Assembly (NCBI GenBank): GCA_902779645.1 | Contig: CACZCH010000004.1 | Coordinates: forward strand, 87,925-151,924 | Source of the DNA: an uncultured bacterium | GTDB taxonomy: Bacteria > Cyanobacteriota > Vampirovibrionia > Gastranaerophilales > Gastranaerophilaceae | Length of the DNA stretch: 64,000 nucleotides | Direction of reading: 5' to 3' | Part shown: positions 7,961-16,921 of the stretch, piece after piece | How positions within the stretch are numbered: the first letter of the stretch is position 1 | How the letters are laid out: every line of letters starts with the position of its first letter | Notes under the pieces: generated by a model | Database searches by the model: none | What the model was told of the DNA's origin: nothing | Seen by the model: the letters and a program-made list of their open reading frames with translations, nothing else | Program-made: the position numbers and the translations under genes

Positions 7961-9574
7961 ATGAGTAATTATAAGCTGGCAAATTTAATCCGAGCTAGGT
8001 TTCCGATGATTTATATTACTACTTTTGAGGAAGATAGAGTTACAAAATTTATAAAATCTGTTGTATCTGATGAAAAACAAGTTAAGTACCCGAGAGAAGT
8101 TTTCACATGGACTCAAACTAACGGGCTTTTTAATGATAATACTCAAAAAGGAGTTGCAGATACCGCTTGCCCGTGTAAAGCATTAGAATTTATCAGAAAG
8201 TATGATAAAGATTCTGTTTTTATTCTTTATGATTTTCATGTAAACTTCGGGCCAAAAGGCAGACAGCCTGATTATAATACTATAAGAAAAGTCAGAGATA
8301 TTATTCCTGATTTAAAGCTGGGTGCTGTTAGGAAAACAGTTTTCTTTGTATCAACAGAACTTTTAATCCCTGAATCTCTGCAAAAAGAGATTACAATATA
8401 TGATTTTGCTCTCCCGACTTTGGATGAAATTAAAGCAAAATTTGACAGTATGATTAATCAGAATTCAGGTGTAGTAAATGAGTTAAGCGATGAAGATAAA
8501 GATAAACTCTGCAAAGCCGCATTGGGTTTAACATTGCAGGAAGCTGAAAGTGCATTTGCTCTTGCAATGGTAAATGACGGCAAAATTAACATAAAAGATT
8601 TGCAGGTTGTACTTGAAGAAAAAGTACAGGTTATAAAGAAAACAGGAATTTTAGAATTTATCCGTTCAGATTATACAATTAAAGATATCGGCGGATTGGA
8701 TAATCTTAAAAATTGGCTTTTAAAGAGAAATAATTCATGGTCTGAACAGGCTAAAAAATATTGTATTCCCGCACCAAAGGGTGTTCTTGTTACCGGTGTC
8801 CCAGGGTGTGGAAAGAGTTTAACAGCAAAAGCTATGAGTACAATTTGGGGACTTCCGCTTTTGAAGCTTGATTTTGGTAAAGTTTTTTCAGGTCTTGTAG
8901 GAAGTTCGGAAGAAAATATGAGAAGAGCGCTTCAAACCGCTGAGGCAGTTGCACCGTCTATTTTGTGGATAGATGAGATTGAAAAAGGATTAAGCGGACT
9001 CGGTTCAAATGGTGACAGCGGTGTTTCATCACGTATATTCGGACAATTCTTAACCTGGATGCAAGAAAAAGAATCTCCTGTATTTGTTATAGCAACAGCT
9101 AACAATATTAGCGGACTTCCGCCGGAACTTTTAAGAAAAGGTCGTTTTGATGAGATTTTCTTTGTTGACCTGCCTACGGAAGAAGAAAGAAAAGAAATCT
9201 TTAAACTTCATCTTGAAAGAAGATTAAAAGATAAAGAGGTCGCAAGTGAAATTGTTCAGGTTAAAAACTTGTGCGGAGAACTTGCAAAAATGACAGAAGG
9301 ATTTATTGGTTCTGAGATTGAACAAGTTGTTGTATCAGCTCTTTGTGATGCATTCTTTGAAAACAGGCCGCTTAAATTTGAAGATTTAGCTAAAAATATT
9401 CAAACAACAGTACCATTATCAATGACACAAAGAGAACAGGTTCTTGCACTGAGACAGTGGGCAAACGTAAGGGCTGTTTCTGCAGCAAAAACATCAAAAA
9501 TGAAAAAATATTCAAAAGAAATTGATGAACAAAATGCAACAACAAGCAGAGGCGGAAGAACTTTAGATTTTTGA
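7961..9574 (+). CDS. ycf46: Ycf46-like AAA+ ATPase
   Basis: This is a 537-residue protein. An N-terminal domain of about 240 residues precedes an AAA+ module with Walker A GVPGCGKS (near residue 275), the segment GLVGSSEENMRRALQTAEA, Walker B ILWIDEIEKG, and Arg-finger/sensor sequences (LLRKGRFDEIFFVDLP). This matches the Ycf46 subgroup found in cyanobacteria and plastids. It sits between a radical SAM activase and two small acidic proteins, one of the DUF2997 type, with short gaps and good ribosome-binding sites. Its substrate is unknown. In this non-photosynthetic setting a photosynthetic role cannot apply. Confidence 0.85.
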   Translation: MSNYKLANLIRARFPMIYITTFEEDRVTKFIKSVVSDEKQVKYPREVFTWTQTNGLFNDNTQKGVADTACPCKALEFIRKYDKDSVFILYDFHVNFGPKGRQPDYNTIRKVRDIIPDLKLGAVRKTVFFVSTELLIPESLQKEITIYDFALPTLDEIKAKFDSMINQNSGVVNELSDEDKDKLCKAALGLTLQEAESAFALAMVNDGKINIKDLQVVLEEKVQVIKKTGILEFIRSDYTIKDIGGLDNLKNWLLKRNNSWSEQAKKYCIPAPKGVLVTGVPGCGKSLTAKAMSTIWGLPLLKLDFGKVFSGLVGSSEENMRRALQTAEAVAPSILWIDEIEKGLSGLGSNGDSGVSSRIFGQFLTWMQEKESPVFVIATANNISGLPPELLRKGRFDEIFFVDLPTEEERKEIFKLHLERRLKDKEVASEIVQVKNLCGELAKMTEGFIGSEIEQVVVSALCDAFFENRPLKFEDLAKNIQTTVPLSMTQREQVLALRQWANVRAVSAAKTSKMKKYSKEIDEQNATTSRGGRTLDF

Positions 9575-9605
9575 TAAACTGAAATAACTAAAAAGGAGAT
9601 AACGT

Positions 9606-10130
9606 ATGTCATGTACAGTAGTAGCAGTTCCCTACGCATTAATGTGGGTAGTAGGTGCAATCGCAACGGCCGCAGCGACAAGTGTTAACAATGATGAAAA
9701 TATTGATATATTTAATTTAGAAACAACAGAAGAAAATTGTACTGAAGACAGGGTTATAACAGAAAAACATTTTATTGAAAAAACATTTGATACACCGTTT
9801 ATGGATAAAAGTATTTTGATGAAAACTCTGGAAGAACATGGGGTTAAAAACATTTTCGAATGGGAAACAGGTTTGTCGGGAGAAGTGGATAATTATAAAC
9901 TGACATTTGAAAAAACTGCAGAAGACAAACCGTATAATTTAAGGATTTCTTGTTTAGAAAATGCTAATGCAGAAGAAAAAGCCGGAGATTTGAGTGGAGA
10001 ATATGCTCTGAATGTCCAAGAGGATGCCTATTTGCATATAATTGATAAATTGAAAGAAAATAATATGCAAATTGAGGAAGAAGAGGTTATGGAAGACAAT
10101 ACAATCGTACTAACGGTGAATATTGATTAG
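9606..10130 (+). CDS. hypothetical acidic protein of the Ycf46 cluster (DUF1257-like?)
   Basis: The protein has 174 residues. The N terminus (MSCTVVAVPYALMWVVGAI) is hydrophobic and could be a membrane anchor or signal segment. The rest is acidic and looks like alternating strands and helices (LMKTLEEHGVKNIFEW, EYALNVQEDAYLHIIDKL, ending NTIVLTVNID). Its place between a Ycf46-like ATPase and a DUF2997 gene is where DUF1257/Ycf35-type proteins can be found, but similarity to that family is not clear by eye. A good GGAG site lies upstream. Likely a partner or substrate of the ATPase. Confidence 0.6.
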   Translation: MSCTVVAVPYALMWVVGAIATAAATSVNNDENIDIFNLETTEENCTEDRVITEKHFIEKTFDTPFMDKSILMKTLEEHGVKNIFEWETGLSGEVDNYKLTFEKTAEDKPYNLRISCLENANAEEKAGDLSGEYALNVQEDAYLHIIDKLKENNMQIEEEEVMEDNTIVLTVNID

Positions 10131-10142
10131 AGGTAAAAAACA

Positions 10143-10355
10143 ATGTCTGATAAAAAATTAAAAATTAAATTATTACCAAACGGTGAAATTCAAATGGAAA
10201 CTCACGGCATTAAAGGTAAAAAATGCTTGGATTATATAGAAGTTTTAAAAAAACTTGTTGACGTAAAAATTACAGACACACAGCTTTCACAGGAATATTA
10301 TGAAATAGAAACTGATATAAATAATGAAGAACAAAGTTCAATTCGTTACGATTAG
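10143..10355 (+). CDS. DUF2997-type small protein
   Basis: This 70-residue protein has the pattern KIKLLPNGEIQMETHGIKGKK followed by CLDYIEVLKKL, which fits the small DUF2997 family (charged strand, G-x-x-G-x-x-C-x-x, helix). The conserved Cys is residue 29. Proteins of this family are commonly encoded beside Ycf46/AAA ATPases and DUF1257 genes. It ends the 5.4-10.4 kb gene run; a new promoter for the ATP synthase operon begins 15 bases later. Confidence 0.65.
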   Translation: MSDKKLKIKLLPNGEIQMETHGIKGKKCLDYIEVLKKLVDVKITDTQLSQEYYEIETDINNEEQSSIRYD

Positions 10356-10369
10356 TCTTTTTGCTGTAT

Positions 10370-10398
10370 TTGCTTAAAGTATAAAAGTATGGTAAAAT
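10370..10398 (+). promoter_or_regulatory. promoter of the ATP synthase operon
   Basis: TTGCTT (-35) and TAAAAT (-10) are separated by exactly 17 bases, ending 24 bases before the atpB start codon, with an AGAGAGG ribosome-binding site between. Confidence 0.75.
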
Positions 10399-10422
10399 TG
10401 ACTGCAAGAAGAGAGGTTTTTA

Positions 10423-11118
10423 ATGAGCGAAGGACACTGGATTGTTAACACAGTAATTGCAGGTAATCCGATGGCATTTAATATGGATACGCTTGTAACA
10501 ATGTGGGCTGCAATGATATTTTTGATTGTTGTTGCTTTTATTGCGACAAGACATCTTTCAATCTTCCCTAATAAGCTTCAATACTTTGTAGAAGGTATTC
10601 TGGGCTACTTTGACAACCTCATAAAAAGTATGATTAATAAAGACGGCGAAAAACATTTTCCGCTTATTGCGTCACTGTTCTTATTTATTGTGACTGCAAA
10701 TTTAATGGGACAATTACCGCTAAAAATGCTTGAACTTAAACACGGCGAATTTGCTTCACCTACAAACGATATTAATATGACGGCAGGTCTTGCTATCATT
10801 GTTCTTATATATTACGTAACAGCAGGATTGATGAAGAAAAAGGGCAAATTTTTGCTTCATGAATTTTCTTTTGTCGGTATTATATCCATGCTTGTTGAGA
10901 TATTAGAACTGTTTACAAGACCTCTAACACTGGCTCTCCGTCTTTTTGGAAACATTTTAGCCGGTGAAATATTAATCGGAGCATTATTGGGAATCTGTGC
11001 GTGGGGCTTACCGCTTCCGATAATGTTCTTTGAAATACTTGTAGCTTGTGTTCAGGCTCTTGTATTTACAATGTTGACAACTGTATACATCGCAACAGCG
11101 GTAAACGAAGAACACTAA
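10423..11118 (+). CDS. atpB: ATP synthase subunit a
   Basis: This 231-residue polytopic protein carries the key proton-channel Arg in the helix RPLTLALRLFGNILAGE, plus the C-terminal helix FTMLTTVYIATAV. It forms the stator half-channels facing the c-ring in the inner membrane. It is the first gene of an operon in the cyanobacterial order; no atpI gene precedes it. Confidence 0.96.
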   Translation: MSEGHWIVNTVIAGNPMAFNMDTLVTMWAAMIFLIVVAFIATRHLSIFPNKLQYFVEGILGYFDNLIKSMINKDGEKHFPLIASLFLFIVTANLMGQLPLKMLELKHGEFASPTNDINMTAGLAIIVLIYYVTAGLMKKKGKFLLHEFSFVGIISMLVEILELFTRPLTLALRLFGNILAGEILIGALLGICAWGLPLPIMFFEILVACVQALVFTMLTTVYIATAVNEEH

Positions 11119-11127
11119 AAACAAAAT

Positions 11128-11163
11128 CCCCTCGCCCTTTGGGAGAGGGTTAGGGTGAGGGGG
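11128..11163. repeat. CCCTC/GAGGG dispersed hairpin repeat
   Basis: This 36-base GC-rich inverted repeat (CCCCTCGCCCT with AGGGTGAGGGG) lies between atpB and atpE. Related elements are found at about 43886-43930, 49086-49127 and 63648-63790. Confidence 0.6.
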
Positions 11164-11214
11164 AAACTTCTCAGAGAATAATAAATTAAATATAAAATAA
11201 AAAGGAGAAAGAAA

Positions 11215-11460
11215 ATGGAAGAAGTAAAAACAATTTCTGATTTAGCACAGTTAGGTGCAGGTATTGCAATGGGTTTTGGTGCAGTAGGTGCAGGACTTGG
11301 TATCGGTATTGCAACAAAAGGCTTATTGGAATCAATCGCAAGACAACCTGAAATCGCAGGTAAAGCAGTTGGTTTCTTCTTAGTTGGTGCAGCTCTAGCA
11401 GAAGCTTGTGCTATTTACGCTTTAGTTATCGCTATGAAATTATCAGGAATGATGGGCTAG
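11215..11460 (+). CDS. atpE: ATP synthase subunit c
   Basis: This 81-residue hairpin has two hydrophobic helices joined by the conserved polar loop ARQPE. The ion-binding carboxylate is E63 in LVGAALAEACAIYALVIA. The residue after it is Ala rather than Ser/Thr, and the helix-1 position that carries Gln in sodium-type rings is Ile (GLGIGIA). Both point to proton rather than sodium coupling. A strong AAGGAG site precedes the start, in keeping with the high c-ring copy number. Confidence 0.96.
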   Translation: MEEVKTISDLAQLGAGIAMGFGAVGAGLGIGIATKGLLESIARQPEIAGKAVGFFLVGAALAEACAIYALVIAMKLSGMMG

Positions 11461-11475
11461 GGGTAAATATAGCAA

Positions 11476-11955
11476 ATGGAATTTAACGGAACTTTTTTTG
11501 CAGCAATAATATCATTTTTAGTATTTGTGTTCGTAATGAACAAAATGCTTTATGAGCCTGTTCGTAAAATTGTTAATGAAAGAAATGATTTTATTAACGG
11601 TAATTATTCTAAAGCAAATGAAAATAATTCTAAAGCAGAAGAGCTTACGAAAGAACGTGATGAAAAGCTTGCGGAATCAAATGAAAAAGCAAGGGGTAAA
11701 TACAATGAAATCCTTGCAGATTTTAAAGAACAAAGAGCAGATATTTTAAAAGAAGCTCAGGATAAATCACGTGAAGAACTTGATGAAGCTTATTCAAACT
11801 TGAAAGACGTCTCTAATGAAGCTAAGGAAGGCTTAAAATGGAAAATGACGGATTTGGCAAATGATATTGTTGAAAAAGTTCTTGGTTACAGAAGTGAAGT
11901 TCAAGTTTTTGACAATGACAAAGTAAACGACATTCTTTATCAAGATAGAGGTTGA
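11476..11955 (+). CDS. atpF2: ATP synthase subunit b'
   Basis: The 159-residue protein has a single N-terminal membrane helix (FFAAIISFLVFVFVMNKML) followed by YEPVRKIVNERND and a long charged coiled coil. It is the first of two b-type genes. The b' plus b heterodimeric peripheral stalk is characteristic of cyanobacteria, plastids and some other lineages. The gene begins 15 bases after atpE, in a TAGGGGTAAATATA context rather than a clear Shine-Dalgarno sequence. Confidence 0.92.
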   Translation: MEFNGTFFAAIISFLVFVFVMNKMLYEPVRKIVNERNDFINGNYSKANENNSKAEELTKERDEKLAESNEKARGKYNEILADFKEQRADILKEAQDKSREELDEAYSNLKDVSNEAKEGLKWKMTDLANDIVEKVLGYRSEVQVFDNDKVNDILYQDRG

Positions 11956-12012
11956 TAGTTTATACTTCAAAAAATACACAGGTAAAGTCTGTGTAAAAGA
12001 AAGGTAAAAATA

Positions 12013-12516
12013 ATGTTTGAGACGGTTCTAGATTATATAGCTCGGACAAATTTATTCAATTTTATAATTTTTGCAGGTATTATTGCGTATCTTTTTGTAA
12101 AGCTTGACGTTATTGGCGGATTAAAGAAAGGTACGGACTGTGTTGCGGAAAAAATTGAAGATTCAAAAAATGCTAAGCAAGAATCTGAAACAAAGCTTCA
12201 AACGATAGAAGACAAAGTGTCTCATTTGGGAGAAGAAATCGAGACAATTATAAACCAATCTGTAAAAAATGCGGAAATTGTCGGCAGTCAAATTATAAGC
12301 GATGCTGAAAATTCAGTTGAAAATATTAAAACAAATACAGTTAAATTGGTTGAACACAGAACTGCGGTTTTGAAAAATGATATTATGCGCAGAGCATCTC
12401 TGGCTTCTGTTGAAGTCGCTCGCGAGCATATAATAAAAGAACTAAATGATAATAAAGATTTGCACAACAAACTCATTGATGAAAGTGTTGATGCAATTAA
12501 CGGAGTGGAGTTGTAG
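12013..12516 (+). CDS. atpF: ATP synthase subunit b
   Basis: The 167-residue protein has an N-terminal membrane segment (FNFIIFAGIIAYLFVKLDV) and a coiled-coil stalk. It would pair with b' to hold the F1 head. Its TAG is immediately followed by the ATG of atpH with no spacer. AAAGG precedes its ATG. Confidence 0.92.
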   Translation: MFETVLDYIARTNLFNFIIFAGIIAYLFVKLDVIGGLKKGTDCVAEKIEDSKNAKQESETKLQTIEDKVSHLGEEIETIINQSVKNAEIVGSQIISDAENSVENIKTNTVKLVEHRTAVLKNDIMRRASLASVEVAREHIIKELNDNKDLHNKLIDESVDAINGVEL

Positions 12517-13059
12517 ATGACAGAACTTGCATCAAAAAAGTGGGCAAAAGCTCTTATTGAACTGACTCAAGAAGATGAAACAATATCAAAGGATAGAGTT
12601 TTATCGGAATTAATTTTTGTGGAAGAAACGATTCATTCATCAGAAGAGCTTGCGGAAGCTGTCAATAATCCGTCAATATCCACGGAAGAAAAACAAATTG
12701 TTTTATGTAAACTATTCCAAGAAAGAATTTCTTCTATTGTTTACAACTTTTTGTTTGTGCTCAATTTGAAAAAACGATTAAATTTAATTTCAGATATAAG
12801 AATTGAATTTGAAAAAGAATTGGAAGAACTTAAAAATATTGTTAGAGTCGATATAACTTCTGCAATAGATTTAACAGAAGAAAGAAAGACCAAGATAAGA
12901 AACAGAATTGCAGAAAAACTTCAAAAAGATGTAAAAGTTGAATGGGGAGTTGATTCTGATATTATTGCAGGTTTAGTTTTTAACATTAATGATACTGTTG
13001 TTGATAACAGTATTAAACATAAGTTAGATAAATTAACAGAAGAAATAATAAAGGGGTAA
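12517..13059 (+). CDS. atpH: ATP synthase subunit delta
   Basis: The 180-residue delta (OSCP) subunit links the stalk to the top of F1. The typical opening LASKKWAKALIELTQ and the C-terminal strand-helix region (VRVDITSAIDLTEERKTKI, GLVFNINDTVVDNSIKHKL) are present. It starts directly after atpF and is followed four bases later by atpA. Confidence 0.94.
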   Translation: MTELASKKWAKALIELTQEDETISKDRVLSELIFVEETIHSSEELAEAVNNPSISTEEKQIVLCKLFQERISSIVYNFLFVLNLKKRLNLISDIRIEFEKELEELKNIVRVDITSAIDLTEERKTKIRNRIAEKLQKDVKVEWGVDSDIIAGLVFNINDTVVDNSIKHKLDKLTEEIIKG

Positions 13060-13062
13060 GAA

Positions 13063-14574
13063 ATGGCAGTAATTAATCCTGATGAAATCAGTTCAATATT
13101 AAAAGAGAACATCAGAAACTATGAAGCAAAGGCTGAGGTTTCAAATATTGGCTCGGTTCTGGAAGTAGGTGACGGTATAGCGCGCATATACGGTTTGCGT
13201 AATGTTATGTCAAACGAGCTTGTAGAATTTGAGGACGGAAACGGAACGTTAGGTATGGCATTAAACCTTGAAGAAGGAAATGTCGGTGTTGTAATCTTGG
13301 GTGAATATACACACATTAAAGAAGGTATGACAGTTAAAACAACCGGCAGAATTGCATCTGTTCCGGTTGGTGATTCATTAATAGGCAGAATAGTTAACCC
13401 GACAGGTAAAGCGATTGACGGTAAAGGCGATATTATATCAGATAAAACAAGACCAATTGAACGTGTAGCTCCGGGTATTGTTGCAAGAAAATCAGTTCAC
13501 CAACCGCTTCAAACAGGATTAACCGCTATTGATGCTTTGACTCCTATCGGCAGAGGTCAGCGTGAGTTGATTATCGGTGACAGACAAACAGGTAAGACTG
13601 CTGTCGCGATTGATACAATCATTAACCAAAAAGGCGGAGATGTTATTTGTATCTATGTTGCTATCGGTCAAAAGGCTTCTACCGTTGCTCAAATTGCAAA
13701 AACATTAGAAAAACACGGTGCAATGGATTATTCAATAATTGTAGCATCTACTGCTAACGAACCTGCACCGTTACAATATATCGCACCGTTTGCAGGTGTT
13801 GCTATTGCAGAAGAATTTATGGAACAAGGCAAACATGTCTTAATCGTTTATGATGATTTAACTAAACACGCTCAAGCATACCGTGCAATGAGTTTGCTTC
13901 TTAAAAGACCGCCGGGACGTGAAGCATACCCCGGTGACGTATTCTACTTGCACTCACGTTTACTTGAAAGAGCTGTTAAGTTGAATGATGAGCTTGGTGG
14001 CGGAAGTATTACTGCGCTTCCGATTATTGAAACTCAGGCAGGCGACGTTTCTGCATACATTCCGACTAACGTAATATCTATTACGGACGGTCAGATATTC
14101 TTGGAAACTTCACTGTTTAACTCAGGTGTAAGACCGGCTATAAATGCAGGTATATCAGTATCTCGTGTAGGCGGTGCTGCGCAGACTAAAGGTATTAAGC
14201 AAGTTGCAGGTAAGTTAAGACTAGACCTTGCACAGTTCAGAGAACTTGAAGCATTCGCTCAATTTGCATCAGATTTGGACGCTGCAACTAAGAAACAGTT
14301 ACTCAGAGGTCAAAAGCTTACAGAAGTATTGAAACAACCTCAATACAAGCCTTTAACCGTTGCTCAGCAAGTTACAATTCTGTTTGCGGCGAATGAAGGT
14401 TATTTAGATGAAGTTGATAACAAAAATATCAATTCATACAAAACAGGCTGGTTTGAATACTTTGAGGCAAATCTTCCGGAAATGAGCAAGGCTCTTAATG
14501 AAGGAGCAAAACTCTCCGACGATGATATGGCAACTTTGAAATCCAAGCTCGATGAGTATGGAAAAACCTTATAA
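13063..14574 (+). CDS. atpA: ATP synthase subunit alpha
   Basis: This 503-residue protein is of normal length. The P-loop is [13 protein letters not shown] and the conserved VGRVVNP-like segment ([16 protein letters not shown]) is intact. It forms the non-catalytic nucleotide sites of F1. The beta and epsilon genes (atpD, atpC) are not in this window, matching the cyanobacterial habit of placing them in a separate locus. Confidence 0.98.
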   Translation: MAVINPDEISSILKENIRNYEAKAEVSNIGSVLEVGDGIARIYGLRNVMSNELVEFEDGNGTLGMALNLEEGNVGVVILGEYTHIKEGMTVKTTGRIASVPVGDSLIGRIVNPTGKAIDGKGDIISDKTRPIERVAPGIVARKSVHQPLQTGLTAIDALTPIGRGQRELIIGDRQTGKTAVAIDTIINQKGGDVICIYVAIGQKASTVAQIAKTLEKHGAMDYSIIVASTANEPAPLQYIAPFAGVAIAEEFMEQGKHVLIVYDDLTKHAQAYRAMSLLLKRPPGREAYPGDVFYLHSRLLERAVKLNDELGGGSITALPIIETQAGDVSAYIPTNVISITDGQIFLETSLFNSGVRPAINAGISVSRVGGAAQTKGIKQVAGKLRLDLAQFRELEAFAQFASDLDAATKKQLLRGQKLTEVLKQPQYKPLTVAQQVTILFAANEGYLDEVDNKNINSYKTGWFEYFEANLPEMSKALNEGAKLSDDDMATLKSKLDEYGKTL

Positions 14575-14588
14575 ATGGAATATGGGAA

Positions 14589-15500
14589 ATGGCAAATTCA
14601 AAAGACATCAAAAGCAGAATAAGCAGTGTTCAAAACACTAAAAAAATTACTAAAGCAATGAAAATGGTTGCTGCCGCTAAGGTTAAAAAAGCCGAATCTA
14701 CGGTTAAAGCGGCAAGACCTTTCTCTGATGAACTTTTGCACTTATTCAGAAAAATGCTTGCAACAGTAGGTGATTATTCCTCTCACGGATTGAAGGTAGA
14801 AAGAGCTTTGGATAATTATGCAGAGCTCATTAAACCGAGAGAGGTCAAAGCTGAAGGACTTTTAGTATTGACTTCCAATAAAGGGCTTGCAGGTGCTTAT
14901 AATGCCAATATTATTAAAGCGGCTTTCAAACGAATAAAAGAAAATAAACAAAACGGAATAAAAACTTATGTTTATCCTGTTGGTCAAAAAGCAATTTCAG
15001 CGTTTAAAAACAAACAGAGCGAAGATTTCGTTCTTAAAAAAGGATATATGGCAATTGCTAATAACCCGACTGCTACGGGCGCAACAGTGATAGCCGAAGA
15101 TTTGGCAGAAGATTTTGTTAAGGGTGAACTTGATAGCATTGATGTATTCACGACTCACTTTAATAATATGATGTCTTATAATGTTGTTGCTTGGGAAATT
15201 TTACCTGTTAAAGTAGAAAAAGATGAAGAACAGGAACTTGATCCGCTGATGGTGTTTGAACCTTCAGGCCATGCTATTTTACAGCAGTTAGTCCCGATGT
15301 ATATTACAAATTCTATTTATCAGGCGCTGCTTGAAGCTAACGCATCAGAACTTGCTTCAAGAATGACAGCGATGTCAGCTGCTTCAAATAATGCAGAAGA
15401 GATGATTAATACGTTAACTGTTGATTATAATAAGGCTCGTCAATCGGCAATTACACAAGAATTGGTAGAAATTGTTTCCGGTGCCAACAGCGTTAATTAA
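14589..15500 (+). CDS. atpG: ATP synthase subunit gamma
   Basis: The 303-residue central-shaft subunit has conserved N-terminal (IKSRISSVQNTKKITKAMKM) and C-terminal (EMINTLTVDYNKARQSAITQEL) coiled-coil helices. The 30-40 residue insertion that interrupts the Rossmann region of photosynthetic cyanobacterial and plastid gamma subunits is not seen. The sequence runs directly from VFTTHFNNMMSYNV to the C-terminal helix region. This fits a non-phototroph. It is the last gene of the operon. Confidence 0.96.
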   Translation: MANSKDIKSRISSVQNTKKITKAMKMVAAAKVKKAESTVKAARPFSDELLHLFRKMLATVGDYSSHGLKVERALDNYAELIKPREVKAEGLLVLTSNKGLAGAYNANIIKAAFKRIKENKQNGIKTYVYPVGQKAISAFKNKQSEDFVLKKGYMAIANNPTATGATVIAEDLAEDFVKGELDSIDVFTTHFNNMMSYNVVAWEILPVKVEKDEEQELDPLMVFEPSGHAILQQLVPMYITNSIYQALLEANASELASRMTAMSAASNNAEEMINTLTVDYNKARQSAITQELVEIVSGANSVN

Positions 15501-15569
15501 AATTTAACTAGCAAAATATTTTTTTACGGGTTTTATAATAAAATATAAAAATCTAAGGAGTTGTATTAT

Positions 15570-15995
15570 ATGGAAATAGATTTAGGCCCGATTGTAAAAT
15601 ACGAAGATGCAAGATCGAATGCTTATTGGTCTAGAGCAGGAATTGATACTCGTTTGTTGGCCAGCAGTATGAATGTTAGTGATTACAAAAACCATTTGTT
15701 AGATTGTGAAAAGAATCCTACTGTTGGTATGATTATTCGTAAAAAATATATAACGGGCAGTCCGATGAACTATCCTGAAGGTGCAAGACGTAATATTAAA
15801 TTTATGAAACAGCAACCTGAAATATCTGATTTGATAAAAAGTGTAGATAAAAAAATTCAAGAATTATACCCAAGAACAAAACATATTAGAGAATATATTA
15901 TAGATAGCAGACGAGTATTGTTAGACGAAGTAAAAAAGAGTAAGAAATATACAATATTTAATAAATTAGCAATACTTTTCAATAAAGTTTTATAA
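15570..15995 (+). CDS. hypothetical protein
   Basis: A protein of 141 residues, mostly helical and charged. The ATG at 15570 is preferred over an in-frame TTG three codons upstream, because AAGGAG ends nine bases before it. A stretch MNVSDYKNHLLDCEKNPTVG and a basic C terminus are visible. No known family is recognised. It follows the ATP synthase operon after about 70 bases and probably has its own promoter. Confidence 0.55.
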   Translation: MEIDLGPIVKYEDARSNAYWSRAGIDTRLLASSMNVSDYKNHLLDCEKNPTVGMIIRKKYITGSPMNYPEGARRNIKFMKQQPEISDLIKSVDKKIQELYPRTKHIREYIIDSRRVLLDEVKKSKKYTIFNKLAILFNKVL

Positions 15996-16087
15996 AAAGT
16001 TTAATATTAAATATGTAAGAACATTAAGTTTGATAATAATAGGAATTTTTAATCATATTCGTATTCTAAGCTTGTTAGTTTAAACGG

Positions 16088-16441
16088 TTATCCTATATGA
16101 AACAATCCCGCAATTGTTCCTGTTATAAGCGTTGCAGCCATTAAACTTCTGTAGCAAATTGAAGTTATTAATCCTGTTTTTCGGGTACAAGAGCAACTGC
16201 AGCGCCAACAGCGATGCTTAAGGATTCAATACTTGTAAATCCGCATAAAACATAAGATGCAATAATTGCACTATGTGCAGATATAGTACCGGCTTTAATT
16301 GCTTCGCTTAATCCTACGTATGACGGTGCTTCTGTCATAATAAGTCTTGTCCCTAAAAATTCTCTGACTATTGATGTATCTTGCGGAGCAATACCCATTA
16401 AGAAAGCAACCGGTTTAAATATAAATATAAATATTGATTGT
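16088..16441 (-). pseudogene. remnant of a CNT-family (NupC) nucleoside transporter
   Basis: The minus strand encodes the C-terminal part of a concentrative nucleoside transporter. FKPVAFLMGIAPQD, REFLGTRLIMTEAPSYVGL, ASYVLCGFTSIESL and AVGAAVALVPEK match the conserved end of NupC proteins. The frame then breaks near 16168-16175. The missing end (TGLITSICYRSLMAATLIT, then GTIAGLF) continues in the next frame to a stop at 16088. The N-terminal two thirds are absent, replaced by the promoter of the cupin gene. It is therefore truncated and frameshifted, a dead gene. Confidence 0.8.
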
Positions 16442-16507
16442 TTTTTATAAGAAATTACTATATTATGAACATAAGTCAGTATTTTGAAATTAAAGGAATA
16501 AACAACC

Positions 16508-16921
16508 ATGAAAAAAGCAATCAAATTCGCAGCTATGCTCTTTATAATAATTTTATGTACAGCAGGTGTATCATATTCAGCAGAAAAACAAGTATTATTA
16601 AAAACAACATCTACCTGGGATAATGCGCAATATAAAAAATTAAAAATAAAAAATCCGGAAGCTACCGTATTAAAGATTGTCATAGGTGTTAATGAAGAAT
16701 TACCTATGCATAAGCATGATTTAGTTAATATTGCTTATGTAAAAAAAGGAACTTTAACGGTTATTACCGATGATAATAAAGAAATAACACTCCACGAGGG
16801 AGAAGTTCTACCGGAATTAGTCGGAAAATATCATTACGGTAAAAATACAGGAAAAGAACCTGTTGAACTTATTGTCTTTTATCTCGGACAAAAAGGAACA
16901 CCTTTGTCTGTTAATAAATAA
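16508..16921 (+). CDS. secreted cupin-domain protein
   Basis: A signal peptide (MKKAIKFAAMLFIIILCTAGVSYSA) is followed by a single cupin barrel. The metal-binding motif one is present as LPMHKHDLVNIAYVKKGTLTV (an H-x-H pair, then G), and motif two as GKYHYGKNTGKEPVELIV. It probably binds a metal in the periplasm; the ligand is unknown. It overlaps the convergent downstream membrane-protein gene by 11 bases. Confidence 0.72.
   Translation: MKKAIKFAAMLFIIILCTAGVSYSAEKQVLLKTTSTWDNAQYKKLKIKNPEATVLKIVIGVNEELPMHKHDLVNIAYVKKGTLTVITDDNKEITLHEGEVLPELVGKYHYGKNTGKEPVELIVFYLGQKGTPLSVNK

Noticed and set aside
11476..11955. Reading subunit b' as a duplicate of subunit b
   Set aside because: The two differ in length and sequence and stand in the standard b'-b order, so they are distinct stalk subunits.
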